Of a DNA stretch of 64,000 nt, positions 1-15,000 are shown in pieces. Where the stretch lies: NCBI GenBank assembly GCA_032622095.1, contig CP136069.1, positions 159,701,043-159,765,042 on the forward strand, in the 5' to 3' direction. The notes under the pieces were generated by a model that saw only the letters and a program-made list of their open reading frames with translations, did no database searches and was not told the origin of the DNA. Made by a program: the position numbers and the translations under genes. Source of the stretch: Siphonodentalium dalli (Eukaryota > Mollusca > Scaphopoda > Gadilida > Siphonodentaliidae). The number at the start of each line of letters is the position of its first letter. The stretch's first letter is position 1.

Positions 1-716
1 TTTTAAATACAAGACCATAAAAAATGGATTTTAACTAATTTTGAGAAATTGAGCCTCCGAAATTAGACGAACACCAAATTTTGGAGGCACATAACTCAAA
101 AAATACTGAACGTATCTAGGAAAGGTTTTCTGTTCTGTAATCAGGGTTGTGCACTCTACAAAATGGATATATAAATGGAAGGACATGTGAAAGGAAGTTT
201 TTTATAAACATCCTTAAAAAGCTATAAAATTAGTATTTTACCAAATTTATTTCACTAATTAATCAATTTCTCATTTCTTGATTCTTGTTGATTTTTAGTA
301 TATTATTTGTGATGGGTTAAAGTACTTATTCCCACTGAGAAACTTTGTGTTGCAATTATTTTGAGGTGAAACCATAAATGCACTGGACTATATCACAACA
401 GCTCCCTGCCTCAAAATATTTAACACAGTTACATAATTTCAATTTCTGGTTATATTCTAACCATTGTTACAAGCTCCTACTATGCTGTATGTTTATCAGT
501 GATTTGGTGCTGAAAATTCGAGTGACATTTTGAGAACAGCCTTCAGTTTTCACACCCCTAATTTTATTTCGCCCCCTACTCTTATTTGATTTTGATATAT
601 TTTCCACCCCCTATTTTTATTCTGCACCCTTCTTTTATTTGGATCCTGAGAGTACATTGTTAGCCACAAGCTTTTATTAGCTATACTATGTTGTCTATTA
701 GGCCATGGTTCATTAA
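1..716. other. USP14 intron, no feature recognised
   Basis: AT-rich intronic sequence. I searched it for the upstream USP14 exons (Cys box GNTCYMN, Arg-rich helix) and found none. Confidence 0.5.
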
Positions 717-969
717 CCTTTCCATGACTGGAGCTTCCAGTAATTTTGCGAAAACCCTGTGCCAATGCATTCTCTTATATATGCAAGTCTCTCATAGAGA
801 GCCTTGCATATAAAAGAGAATACATTGGCCTAACACTTTACCTTGACCTTGTAAGCCAGTGCATTCTCTTATATATTCGAGGCTCCCTATGGGAGACTCG
901 CATATATAAAAGAATGCACTGGCATAGAATCTTTAATGCTGCACCAGTGCAGCTTCCATCATGAAAGGG
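717..969. mobile_element. MITE-B copy 1, double hairpin with TTAA-type ends
   Basis: Ends read TTAA/CCTTTCCATGACTGG and CCATCATGAAAGGG/TTAG. Inside are two palindromic hairpins built on CCAATGCATTCTCTTATATA. It looks like a non-autonomous piggyBac-type element. Confidence 0.8.
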
Positions 970-1127
970 TTAGTTGTGCCCCGAAAAAAATGTTATGGTC
1001 TGGTATGGTCATTGAAGACTTAGAATTTAATGATTATTCTGGTGTCTAATCAAATAAAACTAGTTGTGTTAACAACATAGACAGTTGGAAGCAAAGTTTG
1101 ATTCAATGATTGTTCCCAGAATCTAAT

Positions 1128-1500
1128 TTTTATTCGCCCGTTTTGAAAAAAAAAAAACATATTATGTTATTGGTCTGTCTGTCCGTTCCCTTTTTTTAAT
1201 TCTGTGAGATAACTTTAGTAATTCTAAATTGAATGGACTGAAATTTGAAATATGTGTGTTAACTAGTACAAAATACAGGTCAAGTTCAAATTTGGGTTCC
1301 GTCTGCCAATTTTCAATAGAGCTACGGCCCTTTTTGTTGGAATATGCACTTAATTTTCGTTTCCGGATGACAATTGTAGTAAGTCTGAATTGAAGGGACT
1401 GAAATTTGGTATGTGAGTTTCTAGCCCAAAATTCAGGTCAAGTTAAATTTTGAATTCCGCCCGCCGATTTTCACCTGAGTTATGGCCCATTGTTGAAGTT
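1128..1500. repeat. CCGT-type dispersed repeat copy
   Basis: It contains GTCTGTCTGTCCG followed by two diverged internal units (GGATGACAATTGTAGTAAGT, then CAGGTCAAGTT). The same vocabulary recurs in more than a dozen places in this window. Confidence 0.6.
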
Positions 1501-2144
1501 ACCATGGGCATATTTTGCCACGCCCTCGCAATGCTCTTGTTTATTTCTAAAAACCACCAATCAAATAAAGCCACCTTATTTGGGAGGCATGTGGCCTAGC
1601 GGCCTTTTATTATCTTTTGATCAGGCTTCACTGGAATTTCGAAACAGAATTAAGTATTCGAGGTCTTATATCGACATCAACATTGTATCCAAATCGAACG
1701 AAAACGAGCACTGCTATAACAAGAAATCATAGCATCTAATATGTTCCTATCTCTATGTATGTGGCTTAACATGATGTACATGCACATCTCCTTGCACAAA
1801 CTTGTGATGACTGTGATTATTGACTTGGTATTCTGCACTCAGTTTGAGGGGGGATGGTGGCATTTATTACAATTACGCCATGAATGGAATGTGATCTATG
1901 GCTTTACTTCATGATAATTTATCCGTGTAAATACACACCAATATTTTCAGTTGAGGCGAAACAGAGTGTAGAAACAGATAACTATTTCCCATTCATTACC
2001 AATCAATTGTTGGGTTCTATTCCACTGATAAAAAAGCATTGATTGCCCTTGCCTCTCCTAATAAAAAACGAGAGTAGAATTTGGGAATACACAAATCAGG
2101 GAGACGAGAAGATGCCAAATCGATAAGATCACCGATTTCAACAC
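1501..2144. other. Intronic sequence, no gene seen
   Basis: The stretch from the first CCGT-type repeat to MITE-A holds only short chance open frames and no recognisable coding exon or RNA. Confidence 0.5.
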
Positions 2145-2148
2145 TTAA

Positions 2149-2539
2149 CCCTTTACCCAACAAACCGGCCAAAACCGGCCAAATAAAGCTTCAACAGCCT
2201 AAAATATCTTCGGTCTGTCTCAATAGAACCATACAAATATGGATATCATTGGAACCGGCTCCTTGACCACATTGTGATAGTTACAGTTATGCCCTGTGCC
2301 AATGCATTCTCTTATATATGCGAGTCGACCATAGGTCGCCTCGCATATATAAGAGAATGCATTGGCCTAAACAAATCTTTTTTTAACACTTTTTACCATT
2401 TTTTCTTACATTCTTTAACAATTTTATAATTTTTAATGTGTTAAGCCAATGCATTCTCTTATATATGCGAGGCGACCTATGGTCGACTCGCATATATAAG
2501 AGAATGCATTGGCACAGGGCCCTTCTGTTGGGTAAAGGG
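2149..2539. mobile_element. MITE-A copy 1, 391 bp, TTAA target duplication
   Basis: TTAA flanks both ends. The inverted ends are CCCTTTACCCAACA and TGTTGGGTAAAGGG. Two hairpins of about 70 bp with CCAATGCATTCTC arms sit around an AT-rich spacer. The ends are piggyBac-like. Confidence 0.9.
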
Positions 2540-2654
2540 TTAATCAAAATTTTGAATCTTCGCAGAGCCATAATTATGACTAGTATTGTTGATTATATAG
2601 TTATTACACTACATACTGCTTTTTATCGGATCACTCATATGTGTGTAATTTGTA

Positions 2655-2865
2655 AAGTAATGCCCTAAATAATTGACTCCTTAACCACAGCAGAATTATG
2701 GGTAATTTTTCAGGATTAAGTCGGAAATATGGCTTGTTGCCATTCAACGGAAAGCTCTCACTGAGCTTTCCGATGAATGGCAACAAGCCATATTTCCGAC
2801 TAAATCCTGAAAGATTACCCATAATTCTGCTGTGGTTAAGGAGATGATTATTTAGGGCATTACTG
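2655..2865. mobile_element. MITE-D copy 1, near-perfect palindrome, mariner-like
   Basis: The whole 211 bp folds on itself (arms contain CAGAATTATGGGTAATTTTT). It is flanked by TA and ends in AGTAATGCCC and GGGCATTACTG, typical of Tc1/mariner-type MITEs. It lies 50 bp before the first USP14 exon in the window. Confidence 0.88.
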
Positions 2866-2914
2866 TACATATCTATGCACAATAAAAATAATCTGCTTTA
2901 TCCTTTTTTTCAAG

Positions 2915-3045
2915 GATTGAGAGATTTGTACAAATCTATGGACAAATCAACGTCAGCAATACCACCTGTGATTTTTCTGCAAGTATTACATATGGCTTAC
3001 CCGAGGTTCGCTGAGAAAACAGATCAGGGTGGATATGCTCAACAG
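2915..3045 (+). CDS. USP14: USP14 exon (first in window)
   Basis: The acceptor is a T-rich tract ending AAG and the donor is GTGACG. The exon starts with two bases that finish a split codon, then reads LRDLYKSMDKSTSAIPPVIF and ends GGYAQQ. It matches the USP catalytic-domain stretch that precedes DANECW in human USP14. Confidence 0.93.
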
Positions 3046-6000
3046 GTGACGTATTTGTATGCCATTAAACTTTTATTAACCTCTTCGCTGCTATACTTCT
3101 GCTTTATAGGTCCGTATTGATGACCTAATTTAGAAAACCAGCAGTCGGCCATTATTCGTAACTGGAACTCTGAGATTGGTGCATCAGAATAATTGTATTT
3201 CGATGTTGGAAACAGTGTATCATCAGGATTGTGAATGATAATTGCCTTTCAACAGAGTCAGGTTTAGGGTTTTCCTGATATTCTCATTATAATGTTCCAC
3301 TAGAAAATGACCATAACGTCAATGTCCCAGCACATGATGTCATTCAGCAGTGAAGAGGTTAATAAATGGATTCACCCATTCACTTCTAAATGGATTCATT
3401 GGAATGGTCTATTATTCATCTAGAGGGGTGTTTTGAAAAATATTTAAATATTCTCATATTCTCTTTAGGGGGAGACGCACGTTTTTTGCATAAATCAGGC
3501 CAAAAACGGCAAGAGATTTTCAAGAAAGAAAATCTCTGGACCGTTCTGGTGAAAAATATTCATTTTATATAGAAACTGAGCAATTATTAAGAGATGATTA
3601 AAAACAATGGATACATTTGAGAGCTTGAAAATAATTGTTTTGTTTTTTTGTCTCTTTCGGTACAAAGAACTGCTAGAATAATTAATAATTTAGCACAAAA
3701 CTCCAATCACCAAATAGCTTATTGTCTTGGCTCTATGAGAGGTGGTTTCATTTGTATTAGAATATCTAGTTAAGATTTTTAATTGCATAATATAGCGTCA
3801 TATTCCCATGTATTATAATGAAGAATAAAGCAGTCACAAATATTCCAGCACAACGAAAAAAAATGTTGGCATACAGTGTGGTCCAATCAACTGGAATTCG
3901 GCCACAGTGTTAACCCTTTGAACCCTGACGTCCTGAACGTTAAATGACCCCAACCCGAGGCGCCTGACGTTATATAGTGTTCCGACGACGTAACTAATAA
4001 AGCTCTTAATTGGGACGTATATATACATGTATACACGCTCAACTATACGGCAATCTACTATGCTAACTTAACAAGTGTGCGGTGAAATATGTCACAATGT
4101 ATTTCAACGAGACAGTCTATTCCACGTTCAATATACATGTATATATATATTGCGGCTTCCTATGGCCGCGCTATATATTTATAACGAAATTCTTACATTT
4201 TGCCTACAATAGAAGGCATTTCTCAAAATGCACATGTGTGCTTGCGCGAAGAAACAGACCCGCTGTTTCCAATTTGGCTGCTAAAATCAAAGGTATGAAC
4301 ATGTGAGTCATTCGCGCAAAGTATAGAAGCACTATTCTAGTTAATTTGTGTTTTTATCGCGAAATTATTAACGAAATACTTCCCCTTTTCCGACGATAAA
4401 AAGCGGGTTTTTTTCCTCTAAATAGGCCTCTGCGCATGCGCAAAGAAACAAACCCTCTGTCGTCAGTTTGTCGATCAAAGTCACGTGGGTAAACGTGTGA
4501 CACGTGTGTGCAAAGTAGAAGTACAACTCTAGCTGATATGTGCGTTTATTGAGCTGTAATTTCATGTCAAATATCGTCTGATTTCCGGACCGGTATTCCG
4601 GTCTCCCGGGATATAGGAATATAAGGATTGGACCGGTATTCCGGTCTCTCGGGTTCAAAGGGTTAAGAGATATGGTGGTCAGCTTTAAGATGGTTATGAA
4701 CCCATGACCCATGACATGACATGAACATTCTCAAATATAGAATATTATTTGTGGGTAGTTGCCTTTCTAATTGAAAATAATCATTAAATTTCATGAATCA
4801 AGAAAAACTAAGTCTCCTCTCGTGATCTTCAGATATGATATCATGGATATATGAACTGCACGTTTGAAAACATTCTATTTTACAGAAGTTCTTGGTACCG
4901 GAAAACAGTGAAATGTTAAATATTTTTCATTCCATAAAAATAAAGTAAATGAGTTTATTATATCCAGTGGGTTGATGATTCATAAATTTTGTGTCAAAAT
5001 AAATTGTACCAAATTTCACAAAGAAACTCCTGACAGATTTGAGAAAATTTTGAAACACCTTGAAACACCAGGAAATTTTGGCAAAACGTGTGTCTGACCC
5101 TCAAACCCCGCTGTCAAGGGTGACTGAGCTATGGTGGCATTGTAGCCAAACAGATTGCAAGTTACAACCAGATTTTGGGACATGAAATCTTATCACTTAA
5201 AGGCCCACTTAATTTTCGAACCCCCAGATCACAATATATGCCATATTATATACCATTTGAAAGAGGAATATGTTGTTTTTGTTGAGGTACCGATGTGTTT
5301 TCAATACTTAAGTTTCAAAGCTATTATTTTCAATGGAAGGGGAATAACTCTATATCATAGTTTGAATTCTGTTGCATTCTGGGAGCGATATTGGTGAAAT
5401 GTTTCTATGATTTCAGCTATTTTCTATTACTCTAAGGGCACCTTCTGAGATACAGATGTTCCAAATGGTGATGAATGATAGTATTTTAATTATATTTTAT
5501 GTCACAGATTGTTAATAAAACCATATATCAAATAACTATAACAAAAATAATCAGTGACTCGAACATTAAATGGGCCTTTAAAGGTACTCAACCCGTAAAG
5601 AGGGTCCCCATCTCAACAGATTCCAACAACAACAATCCGATCAGAGGGTCCTATATTACTATTTCTTTGGCTTTGGGGGTAAAAAATATTTGATTCGAGT
5701 CGAGGAACCCATCAAACAAAGCTCAGAGTTATTAGATATTGATTTTTCAAATTTGTTATGTTCTCGAGATGAGTACTGATAACTGCCGTAATCTGCTCTG
5801 GATGTGTACTCCAAATCTATTCAAACAGACAAGGATGAATAACTCTAAAATCAAGTGGTAATTTTAACGCAATTTTTACTGAGTTCTGGGCCAGATAGTA
5901 TTCCCGATAATGAAAAATAATAGATTTCTAAAATCGATATCTAACAAATCTGAGCTTTGATGGGTGACTTCCTCGACTCGAATCAAATATTTTTGACCCC

Positions 6001-9000
6001 CGAAGCCATTGAAATAGTAATTGAGAGGAGTTTTATCGGGTTGAGTACCTTTAAATAGAATGTAAAGTTTGTTTTAAAATTCCCATAAAAAATATAAGAT
6101 ATTAAAATTGGTTCTAAATGGAACATTGATGTGAGATATTTTCTCAGTCAGTTTCTGTTTTTGATTTTCAGGACGCTAATGAATGTTGGACAGAAGTTGT
6201 TCGGTGTTTGCAACAGAAATTACCTGCTTTATCAGTAAGTAATTAAAAAAAGGGTTTTCTTCTCACAATAATGACTACCTCCCTGAATTTAACAAACAAA
6301 AAAATTAATTTTTAAACATGTTATAAAATTTGAAAAAAGTGACACCATTATAACATCCGCAGTTATGAAACTTTAATCTTTAATGATATTACGGAAACAT
6401 TCCATTACCCATCCCCCCTCCCACATGACCCAGATCCAACCCCCACACCCTGCACCCAACCAACATCCCTTCCAACCGATATCATCTCCAACTTCCAACT
6501 TTAATACCTGTTCTATCCAGAAGCAGATATATCTCTGCAGAGAGACAGAGAGAGAGACACAGGTCATAAATCTAGATTAGAATAATATATGTCATCTGGC
6601 AGCTTTGTGTAAACAACACTGCTAGCAAATTAAAACAAACTGCCTGAATTTAGTGTGTCTGACATTTGCAGAATGAGGTCCCCAGAGGGTGAATTTAGTG
6701 TTGCTACCCCATACAGCAGGCTAGCATCACCAAATACACCCCCAGGGACCTAATTCTGCTTAGGCATCATCTTCTGGGAAGTATCTTAAGTATCAAATTG
6801 AAATTTTGTTTTAGTTACTTTTTGACTTTTTCCCTTCTGTTCAGTTTCTATGTCCCCCTAATTTGCAGAAGATAGAATGCATAATTGAGGTGCTCAATGG
6901 GTGTGCATTACAAGCTTCAACTGTAGAACTTCAATCTGTTCCCAGGTTTCCCATGGCTGTTGAGGCCTAATCAGACTGAGGATGAATCCGGTGATGCTAG
7001 CCTGCCTTGCGGAATAGTGTCATTAAATTCACCTTTTGGGGACCTCATTCTGCAAATGTCAGACACACTATATTCAGACTTGGCTGGCATGTTATTTTCT
7101 TAACCACCACTTATCCAGATGAAATCATACCCTGATTTTTCAAAGAAAAATTGGGGGGTATATTGGATTGAATTTGTCTTCTGTCTGTCAGGCGGTCCTT
7201 CCATCCGTCTGTCTGTTGGGATGTCTATCCATCCGTCTATCAACAATTGTTTTCTTCTCCATATTAAAGACCAAATATGTTTATATATTTCAGTGTGCAT
7301 GTTTCCTAGGTGACTCGCAATCAGATTTGTTCAATAAGTTCATCAGATCAAATAGGTGCGAAGCTAGGGCCATAACTCTTTCCCTCCATAGTAAATCTTA
7401 AAACAATTTCTTCTCAAGAACCATTGAACCTATATTAACTTATATTTGGTATGGATGGGCCTTGGGTGACCGGGTTCAGATTTGTTCAAATGGGGTCATT
7501 TCAGGAAATGAGGTCCCCAGAGGGTGAATTCGTTGATGCTATTCCACCTTGGGGAATAGTGTCATTAAATTCACCTTTTGGGGACCTCATTCTGCAAAGG
7601 TCAGACACACTAAATACACACACTAAATAACCACACATTTTCTTAACCACCACTTATCCAGGTGAAATCATACCCTATTGGATATTGGGGATATATTGAT
7701 ATTACTAGATGAATGGATCTCATAGATGGGGATTCACATTTGTTCTAATAGGGGCAGAGATAAGAGATTTAACTCTCCTCTATCCTGTTTGGTACTGGTA
7801 TAATAATATTGATTTCTAGGCAGCCTGGGTGGGGGAAATGTTTGAGGCAATGGGGAAGGAGTGTAGAGGGGTGGAGTTTTGACCCCCTACTTTGATCAAA
7901 ATTTAAACAGTTGAAAATTTCATGCCTGATACAACATTAGTTGTAGATTATATGTTCACATTAAAAATAGGTTAGAATTGTTCTCATAGTTTGGTTTGAT
8001 TTTCCAACATGTATGTTTTTAAACCAACAGTCCATATGTTCCTACTTCAGGTTAAACTGTTGGACCAAATTGGCCACAAATTTTAACTTTATGGGGTTGG
8101 TAAATTTCAAACGTTTGAGAGCTTGAAGTACTGGTACCAGTTGTAAAATTCAACCTAAAAGGGATGTGCAAAAGGATTTTTGTAAACTTAGTACTGTGGT
8201 ATGGTTGTCTTCTTTAAAAGGTAAGAGCTTGGAGATTTGTCAGTGGTGTGCAATTAGAAATTTCAAGTTGAAGAGCCCTGCTCATCTGAGAACCTCCAGC
8301 TATGTCCATGTTTAGAACTACTTGTCTTAAGTGATATTTACTGACTCTTGTAGTCTTCTCCCAGTCTTTACAGTCTGGTGAGCGACCCACAGTCATTGAC
8401 TGTCTTGTTGTATAATAAATAGAACAATCATCATCTACATTGGGCGATTAGTAAATTTTAACAACTGAGCATCAGCCAATGGTTCCTCACTAGAATAGCA
8501 TGTCAGAATTACACTGTTAGAACATTATTAATTTATTTTTAATTATCATTACAGGCGCAGCCATCAATCACAGCATCTGGTGGTCGAGGATTCATGGACC
8601 AATACATGTCAGGAGAGTTTGAAGTTGTGTATCCTTTGAATACCTTTGTCAGTTTTAAAGGTACGGTTGGCCTTGGCGGTGGGTATCCTGTGAAAATATT
8701 TCCACCCGTCAAAAACCGCCACAAACAGAAAGAACATCAAAATGTAGACAGACTTTGTCCGTATACAAATAAGAAATATCGCATAAACAGTATGTTATTG
8801 TCATATTTTTTACCATTGTTATGTAAACAAAGGCATAAAAAGTTACTTTTCTGGTGTTTGTTTATATTATGATGGTAAACATAAAGAGCGTTCTTTGTGG
8901 GTGAATTCCTGATATGGAACGAATAAAGAGCGTTTATGCCATTTGTGTGTGATTAGCCAGCAGCATTGTGTTGTATTCTGTAACACAATCAGGCTCTTGC

Positions 9001-12000
9001 TTAGGTAAAATATAGTAAATCTTAATGATAACATGCTGTTTACGAGATGGTCATGGTATATATGAACGAAACTGAATGCGTTTTAATGTTTTTCTGTTTA
9101 CGGTGATTGGAACAAATATGAATATTTTCGACAACTAAGGCCGCACGTGCCTTTAATGATAATGATTAATTAGAACAACAACATAATTTTTATAAAACCC
9201 TGATTTAACCCTTTACCCAACAGAAGGGCCCTGTGCCAATGCATTCTCTTATATATGCGAGTCGACCATAGGTCGCCTCACATATATAAGAGAATGCATT
9301 GGCTTAACACATTAAAAATTATAAAATTGTTGAAGAATGTAAGAAAAAATGGTAAAGAGTGTTAAACAAATTTTTTTTTTAGGCCAATGCATTCTCTTAT
9401 ATATGCGAGGCGACCTATGGTCGACTCGCATATATAAGAGAATGCATTGGCACAGGGCTAATTGTAACTATCACAATGTGGTCAAGGAGCCGGTTCCAAT
9501 GATATCCATATTTGTATGGTTCTATTGAGACAGACCGAAGATATTTTAGGCTGTTGAAGCTTTATTTGGCCGGTTCTGGCCGGTTTGTTGGGTAAAGGGT
9601 TAAAGGCTACAAATATCTTTTTTGTGAATAAAATACAGATAAAACTGAAGATTGGGTATAATGTTTATCTGTAAAGGTAGAACAAAGTTGTTAATTTCAG
9701 ATGCAGCTGAGCGTGATTCACTAAGAAGATAGAGTTCTCCCTCCTGGTATGCTCCAGGTACGCTTTGAATGTTTTTGCGAGATTTCTCTTGTTAAAACGG
9801 CCCGTTACCATCCCGATAGAAGGTATTTTCTATGAGAAAATGTCTAAATAAAATTGATATTAATTGATAGAAACTTTTCCAGATAGGTGTCCTCGATTGA
9901 TATTTATTATTTGTTGCTCTAGAATCTATATAATGCTTGCTAGGAAATGATACACTATCTTTAAACCATATTCGTAAAGTGACATTTCTTGCTCTTCTTT
10001 GTTTTTTTTATGGCCCCAAAAAGGGGTCCATTTTACAGACCCTGTGCTGCCCTAGTGGAAACCCTGCATGGGTTATCGGATCTGAATGAAATTTGGTACG
10101 GATACTCACCATCATGACTGCTTTAAAAAGAGGGGCCATTGGCGTTGTTTCCATTTATGTTCTTCACTTTTTCTTTATCTGTTTATTTCAAATTTGAGAT
10201 TGGTCCTGTCCATGTTTCAATTTGGCAGTGTGGGTGTATGCCAGAAATCTTCTTGTTTAAAAATTACAACGAAAACCAAAATTTATCAGACATGAATAAA
10301 CCTCAGCAATCTTAATTAGCACATCGCGTGTCCAAGCTTTTGTTGCCGAATATCGAGAATGTTAATAACAGGATTTTATTGCATAAGTCTACATAAGATA
10401 GGTGAAAGTCACTCTCTTCTCAAAAACAATAAATTCGAGAATGGGGATTATTTACCGAAGCCAACATCTCATTAATCTACTTAATACAAATATGTCTCTT
10501 AAAATCTGGTTACAAAAGTAGACTTGTGATTGTGTCATGTTTCACAAAAGCCGGACTGCTATATGTTGCTGTTAATACTTAATAATTCAAACATTTGTTA
10601 TTTATATTTATATTTATAAGTTAGATTGATTAAACATTGTAATTAGACCTTAGATACTCTTCCCTTAATATACTTCAAGATCGATCAAGTTACCTCCTTA
10701 GGCTTTGAATGTACATCGGGTCTATAGAGTTACCTCCCGCATGACATTTCTCCAAACAGTGACCACGATAGTTTCAAAGAAATTTTTTTCCATGGAGTTT
10801 TTAATTTTGTTGTTATCAACAACCACGAAAACCACAAAAATTGGACCACCACGAAAAAATGTACTTTTACAGTATTCCTTATCTAAGCTTAGATTACAAT
10901 GTGATGAAGATTCAGAAGAACCTGTGACCAAATCCACCGAGACATTCTTCCAACTAAGCTGTTTCATAGAAAAAGGTTGGTTTGTTTTTCAGTCAAAAAA
11001 CATGATATTGGAAAATATGCTCTGCTCCCAGTTTATTACTATCTGTTGCTGCAACTCCATTAACTTGTATATATAGAGGATCTCTAATGAGTCGCAATTC
11101 TATTAAAAAGTTATTAACTGAGTGCACTAAATTTTATTGAATTTAGTGGACAAGGTTAAAGGTACTCAATCTGATTCGATGGTCCCCATATCATCCGATT
11201 CCAACAAAAATATTTTTTGAAATGCCGCTTCAGTTATCAGAATCGATTAATTGCCCGAAAATAATGCTAACAGTCATCTATAGTATAAAATCGCCCAAAA
11301 CGTGTGATTTATCAACATTTTGTTCAACAAAATCGGGCCAGATTGTCAATTTTCTAACACCGAAAGGCGGTTGAGTTTAGTGTTATCCATCATCGTCCGC
11401 AATTTGGTCCGAGACCATCGGCATGATGAATATTTGCCAGGCCAACAATAAGTACATATCTTGAAAAATAACAGATTTAAAAAATTTATATCTGATCACT
11501 CTTATCATTGATTGGTGGGTTCCGAAACCAAAGAAATAGTAATTTGGGAGCGTTAATTCGGATTATTAGAATTGCGATGAATTTGAGATCCATTTTATCA
11601 CATAACATTTTAGCAAGGATAAAATGATCTTGAAACGGCTGAGGTTAAAAAACTAATTAATATTGATTTCCTTATCACAACCAGAGGAAGTAAAGACACA
11701 TTCAAGAAAAAATATAGTTCCATTTTAAATGTGTCTTTTCATGTTGACAACATTGTTCAACCACCCTTATCACCCATGTTTATCTCACAGTCAACACTAA
11801 ATAACCCAACACAAATTGAATATCTTAATAACAAAGTCCCGGCTTTAACATTGACATCACTGCGCTAAGCTCTTACATCACTGTGCATGCCGATAATACA
11901 CTTGTGTCTTTCTAAAAAATATGAGGCCATGTTTAGGGGCTAATTATGTGATAAAAGGCTATTTTGCAAGCCTTGAAATAGTGTGTCTTGTCATTTGCAG

Positions 12001-15000
12001 AATGAGGTCCTCAAAGAGTCGGCAGGCTAGCATCATTAAATTCACCCTCGGGGACCTCATTCTGCTTAGGCCTCATAATCTGGGAAGGACCTATAGTCTA
12101 AACTTAACATTGTATTTAGTTATCTTTTTCCCTTCTGTTCAGTTTCTATATCCCCTAATTTGCAGAAGATAAATTTATAATCGAGGTGACTAATGGGTGA
12201 ATATCACCAACCTCAACTGGTCAACTTCAATCTGATCCTAGGTATCCCATAGCAGTTGAGGCCTAAGCAGAATATGAGGTTCTCAGAGGATGTACGGATT
12301 CGGGATAGCATCACAAAACTCACCCTCTGGGCACCTCTTTCTGTAAATGACAGGTTTCGAGTTAAGTGGAGTGTGACTGTAGAGTTAAGCTCTGTCCAAA
12401 TCTCACCACCTAGTTCTGACCCTTGAGCAAGGTCGCTTGTGCTGTGATGACTTCGCACCACTCATGCGTTAAACAAGTACCATTCAGCTTGTCATATTGG
12501 TGAGTATCAGCGCATGTCCTGATCAAACTAGCGCCTGTACAAAATGGCTGCAGCAGGTTCATTGGTTGTCTTGTACAATTGATTTATTTATGATTGTTAT
12601 AATAGTGTAATGTTTAAAAGTATCTAAGGGCAAGCAATTGCTCAAGTGCTATAGAAAACCGTCATTATTAAACTGGCCTGATGTGTTTCATATACATGTT
12701 CTTGGTAACCGTACATTCAATACTTATTATATATTGAAATTAATAACCATCTTTCTTCCTTTTCAGAACTGAAATATATGCAAACAGGGTTGAAAAATGT
12801 AAGTTTAATCTCAGCTCATATAATATCCCAAATGAAATTTCATCATTAATTTTATCTCCGAAATCCGAACACGGAAATCGACACCAACCGAATGCAGATT
12901 TGACATACTTGCATGATGTTGAGCTCATGTTGGCTTTAGTAAAGACTGGGGTTCCTTTCTAAGTTTAAATCTGGTCTACATTCAACTCTGAGTGGTCTTT
13001 TTCGTGATGGCTCATTCATTGTGACAGGTTGATTAAAACTGTATTGGTGACGATGCACTACCATTGTGTACTTTTTGTGAGCTTCATTATAGCGTTTAGT
13101 TTGGACAGTTCTCGTAAAGATAAAGAGCCCACCTCAGCGCAATGATTAATGTAAAAACAAAATCTCAGTGCTCTATTCTCTGTGAAGTCACCATTGTTCA
13201 CTCAATGTGTGAAATAAGCACACAGTTAACTAATCAGACACCTGCTATTATAATCCGGTTCAAATCGTTCAAATAGTCAGCTAATTAAATCGGTACTCAT
13301 TTACAAGAGTACGAAACTACAATACCTGTGCTACATTAATTTTGTCAGCAACATTTTCAAAAGCTGCAAATCACTGAAAAAAAATTCTTCCCATGTTTCC
13401 TGTCTTATCTATTTAAGAAATAACACTTATAACTCTTATTTTGATTAAGTTTATGCAGTTATAACCGAAAATTTAGAAGACAAATTATATAATGCGCATG
13501 TCGCATTATAGAAAATTTGTCTCCAAACGTTTTGGATATAACTCATAACCTTAATCGAAACAAGAGTTATTTCTTATAATTTAATCAGTCATTTAACTGG
13601 AGAACCATCATATGTAGAAGGTGGAAGTATAATGAGTGTACAACATTGGGACTATTCCAAACGAAACAGACATGGGAAGTTGAAAGAGACGCCTGTCACT
13701 CAAAACGTAAACTTATCAATTGATCAAGTGACGTCTGAAATTCAGTGTTTTTTATTGCTAGTCACAACTGATCAGGAACCGGCCAGCTGTATAGTTGCAC
13801 ATGAGATTCATAAATTCGAACGCGGTGACACTAACCCTTGTTTAATCTATTGTTATTATACCCCGACTTTCGAAGAAAATGGGGGGTATACTGGATTGAC
13901 TGCGTTTGTCCATCACACTTTCTCCCTCTGTGTGTCCGTCGCACCATCTGTCCGTCCGTCCATCCGTCCGACCTCATAACTCGAACAACTATGAACCGAT
14001 TTCAATAATTTTTTGTATGCAATCTCCTTAGGACTGGCTCTCTGCATGATGCTAATTGCGGTTTGGTCCGACTTTTTTTTTTTAAGTTACGCCTCATTTT
14101 CGACTTGATATCTCGGATGATATCTCAAGTTTGGATCCTTTAATTGCAAATACTGTTTTTTTGTAGATCAGTCATATCAAGATATAGGTTGAGTTCGAAT
14201 TTGAGTTTGATCCGATGATTTTTTCTAGAGTAATGGACTTTTTTCGACTTAGAAAATTCAATTTTTTTTTCTCCGGATGATAACTAAAGTTTGGACTGTT
14301 CAATTGAAAATTACGTTTTTGTGTGAGTCAATGATATCAAAATACAGGTCAAGTTCGAATTTGAGTTTGATCTGATGATTTTTCTCAGAGTTAAGTTGAA
14401 AATTAAATTTTTCTTGTTTTTTCTTTGGTTTCCGGATGATAACTCAAGTTTGGATTGTTTAATTGGAAATTCTGTTTTTTTTTGTGGGGCGTTCATATCA
14501 AATTGTAATACGACCCTGCCTAACTATGCTTAAAAGCCATGTCCTGATTGGCCAGTGGCCCGAGTTACCATGGCTATCTCGTTCCAGTTTTGTGGTACAA
14601 TTCTACTTTTTCCAATTGTACCACGAAAAAAATCGGTTTATTCAGATCGCCGCACGCGACTTTTCCCGTCTTTTCTAACTCCGCGCAAACGGGGCATCAA
14701 CGGAGTACACCCGCACCCGTAACCCTTTGAATTTTGCTACATCTTGACAATCTTGCGAATTTTCTAGCGATTTGTCGCTTGAAACCAGTTTGGTTGCCAA
14801 TGAATATGGTCCAAATGATGTTATGTTATATTGATATATGTTACGACCAAAGAAAGTTACTTAATAAGTATATTAAATGACAAAATAAATCCATGGGGCC
14901 GGGCCACAGAAGTTGGAATCACTGACTGTTATGCTATTTTTTGAGATTTTTTTGGAGTTCTAGGTATATAGTTGACAACTATATACCTAGAACTCCAAAA

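Noticed and set aside
755-930. Rho-independent terminators or riboswitch-like hairpins
   Set aside because: The stems are parts of MITEs present in several copies; a bacterial reading does not apply.
1-2914. Upstream USP14 exons with the catalytic Cys
   Set aside because: No frame with the conserved GLTNLGNTCYMN-type box was found on the + strand; the exon must lie before the window.
4368-4712. 114-codon - strand frame
   Set aside because: It lies inside the 749-bp TTAA element, includes its inverted end, and resembles no transposase.
13632-13979. 115-codon + strand frame
   Set aside because: Its second half is the CCGT tract and the first half lies in repeat-like intron sequence; no family match or splice signals.
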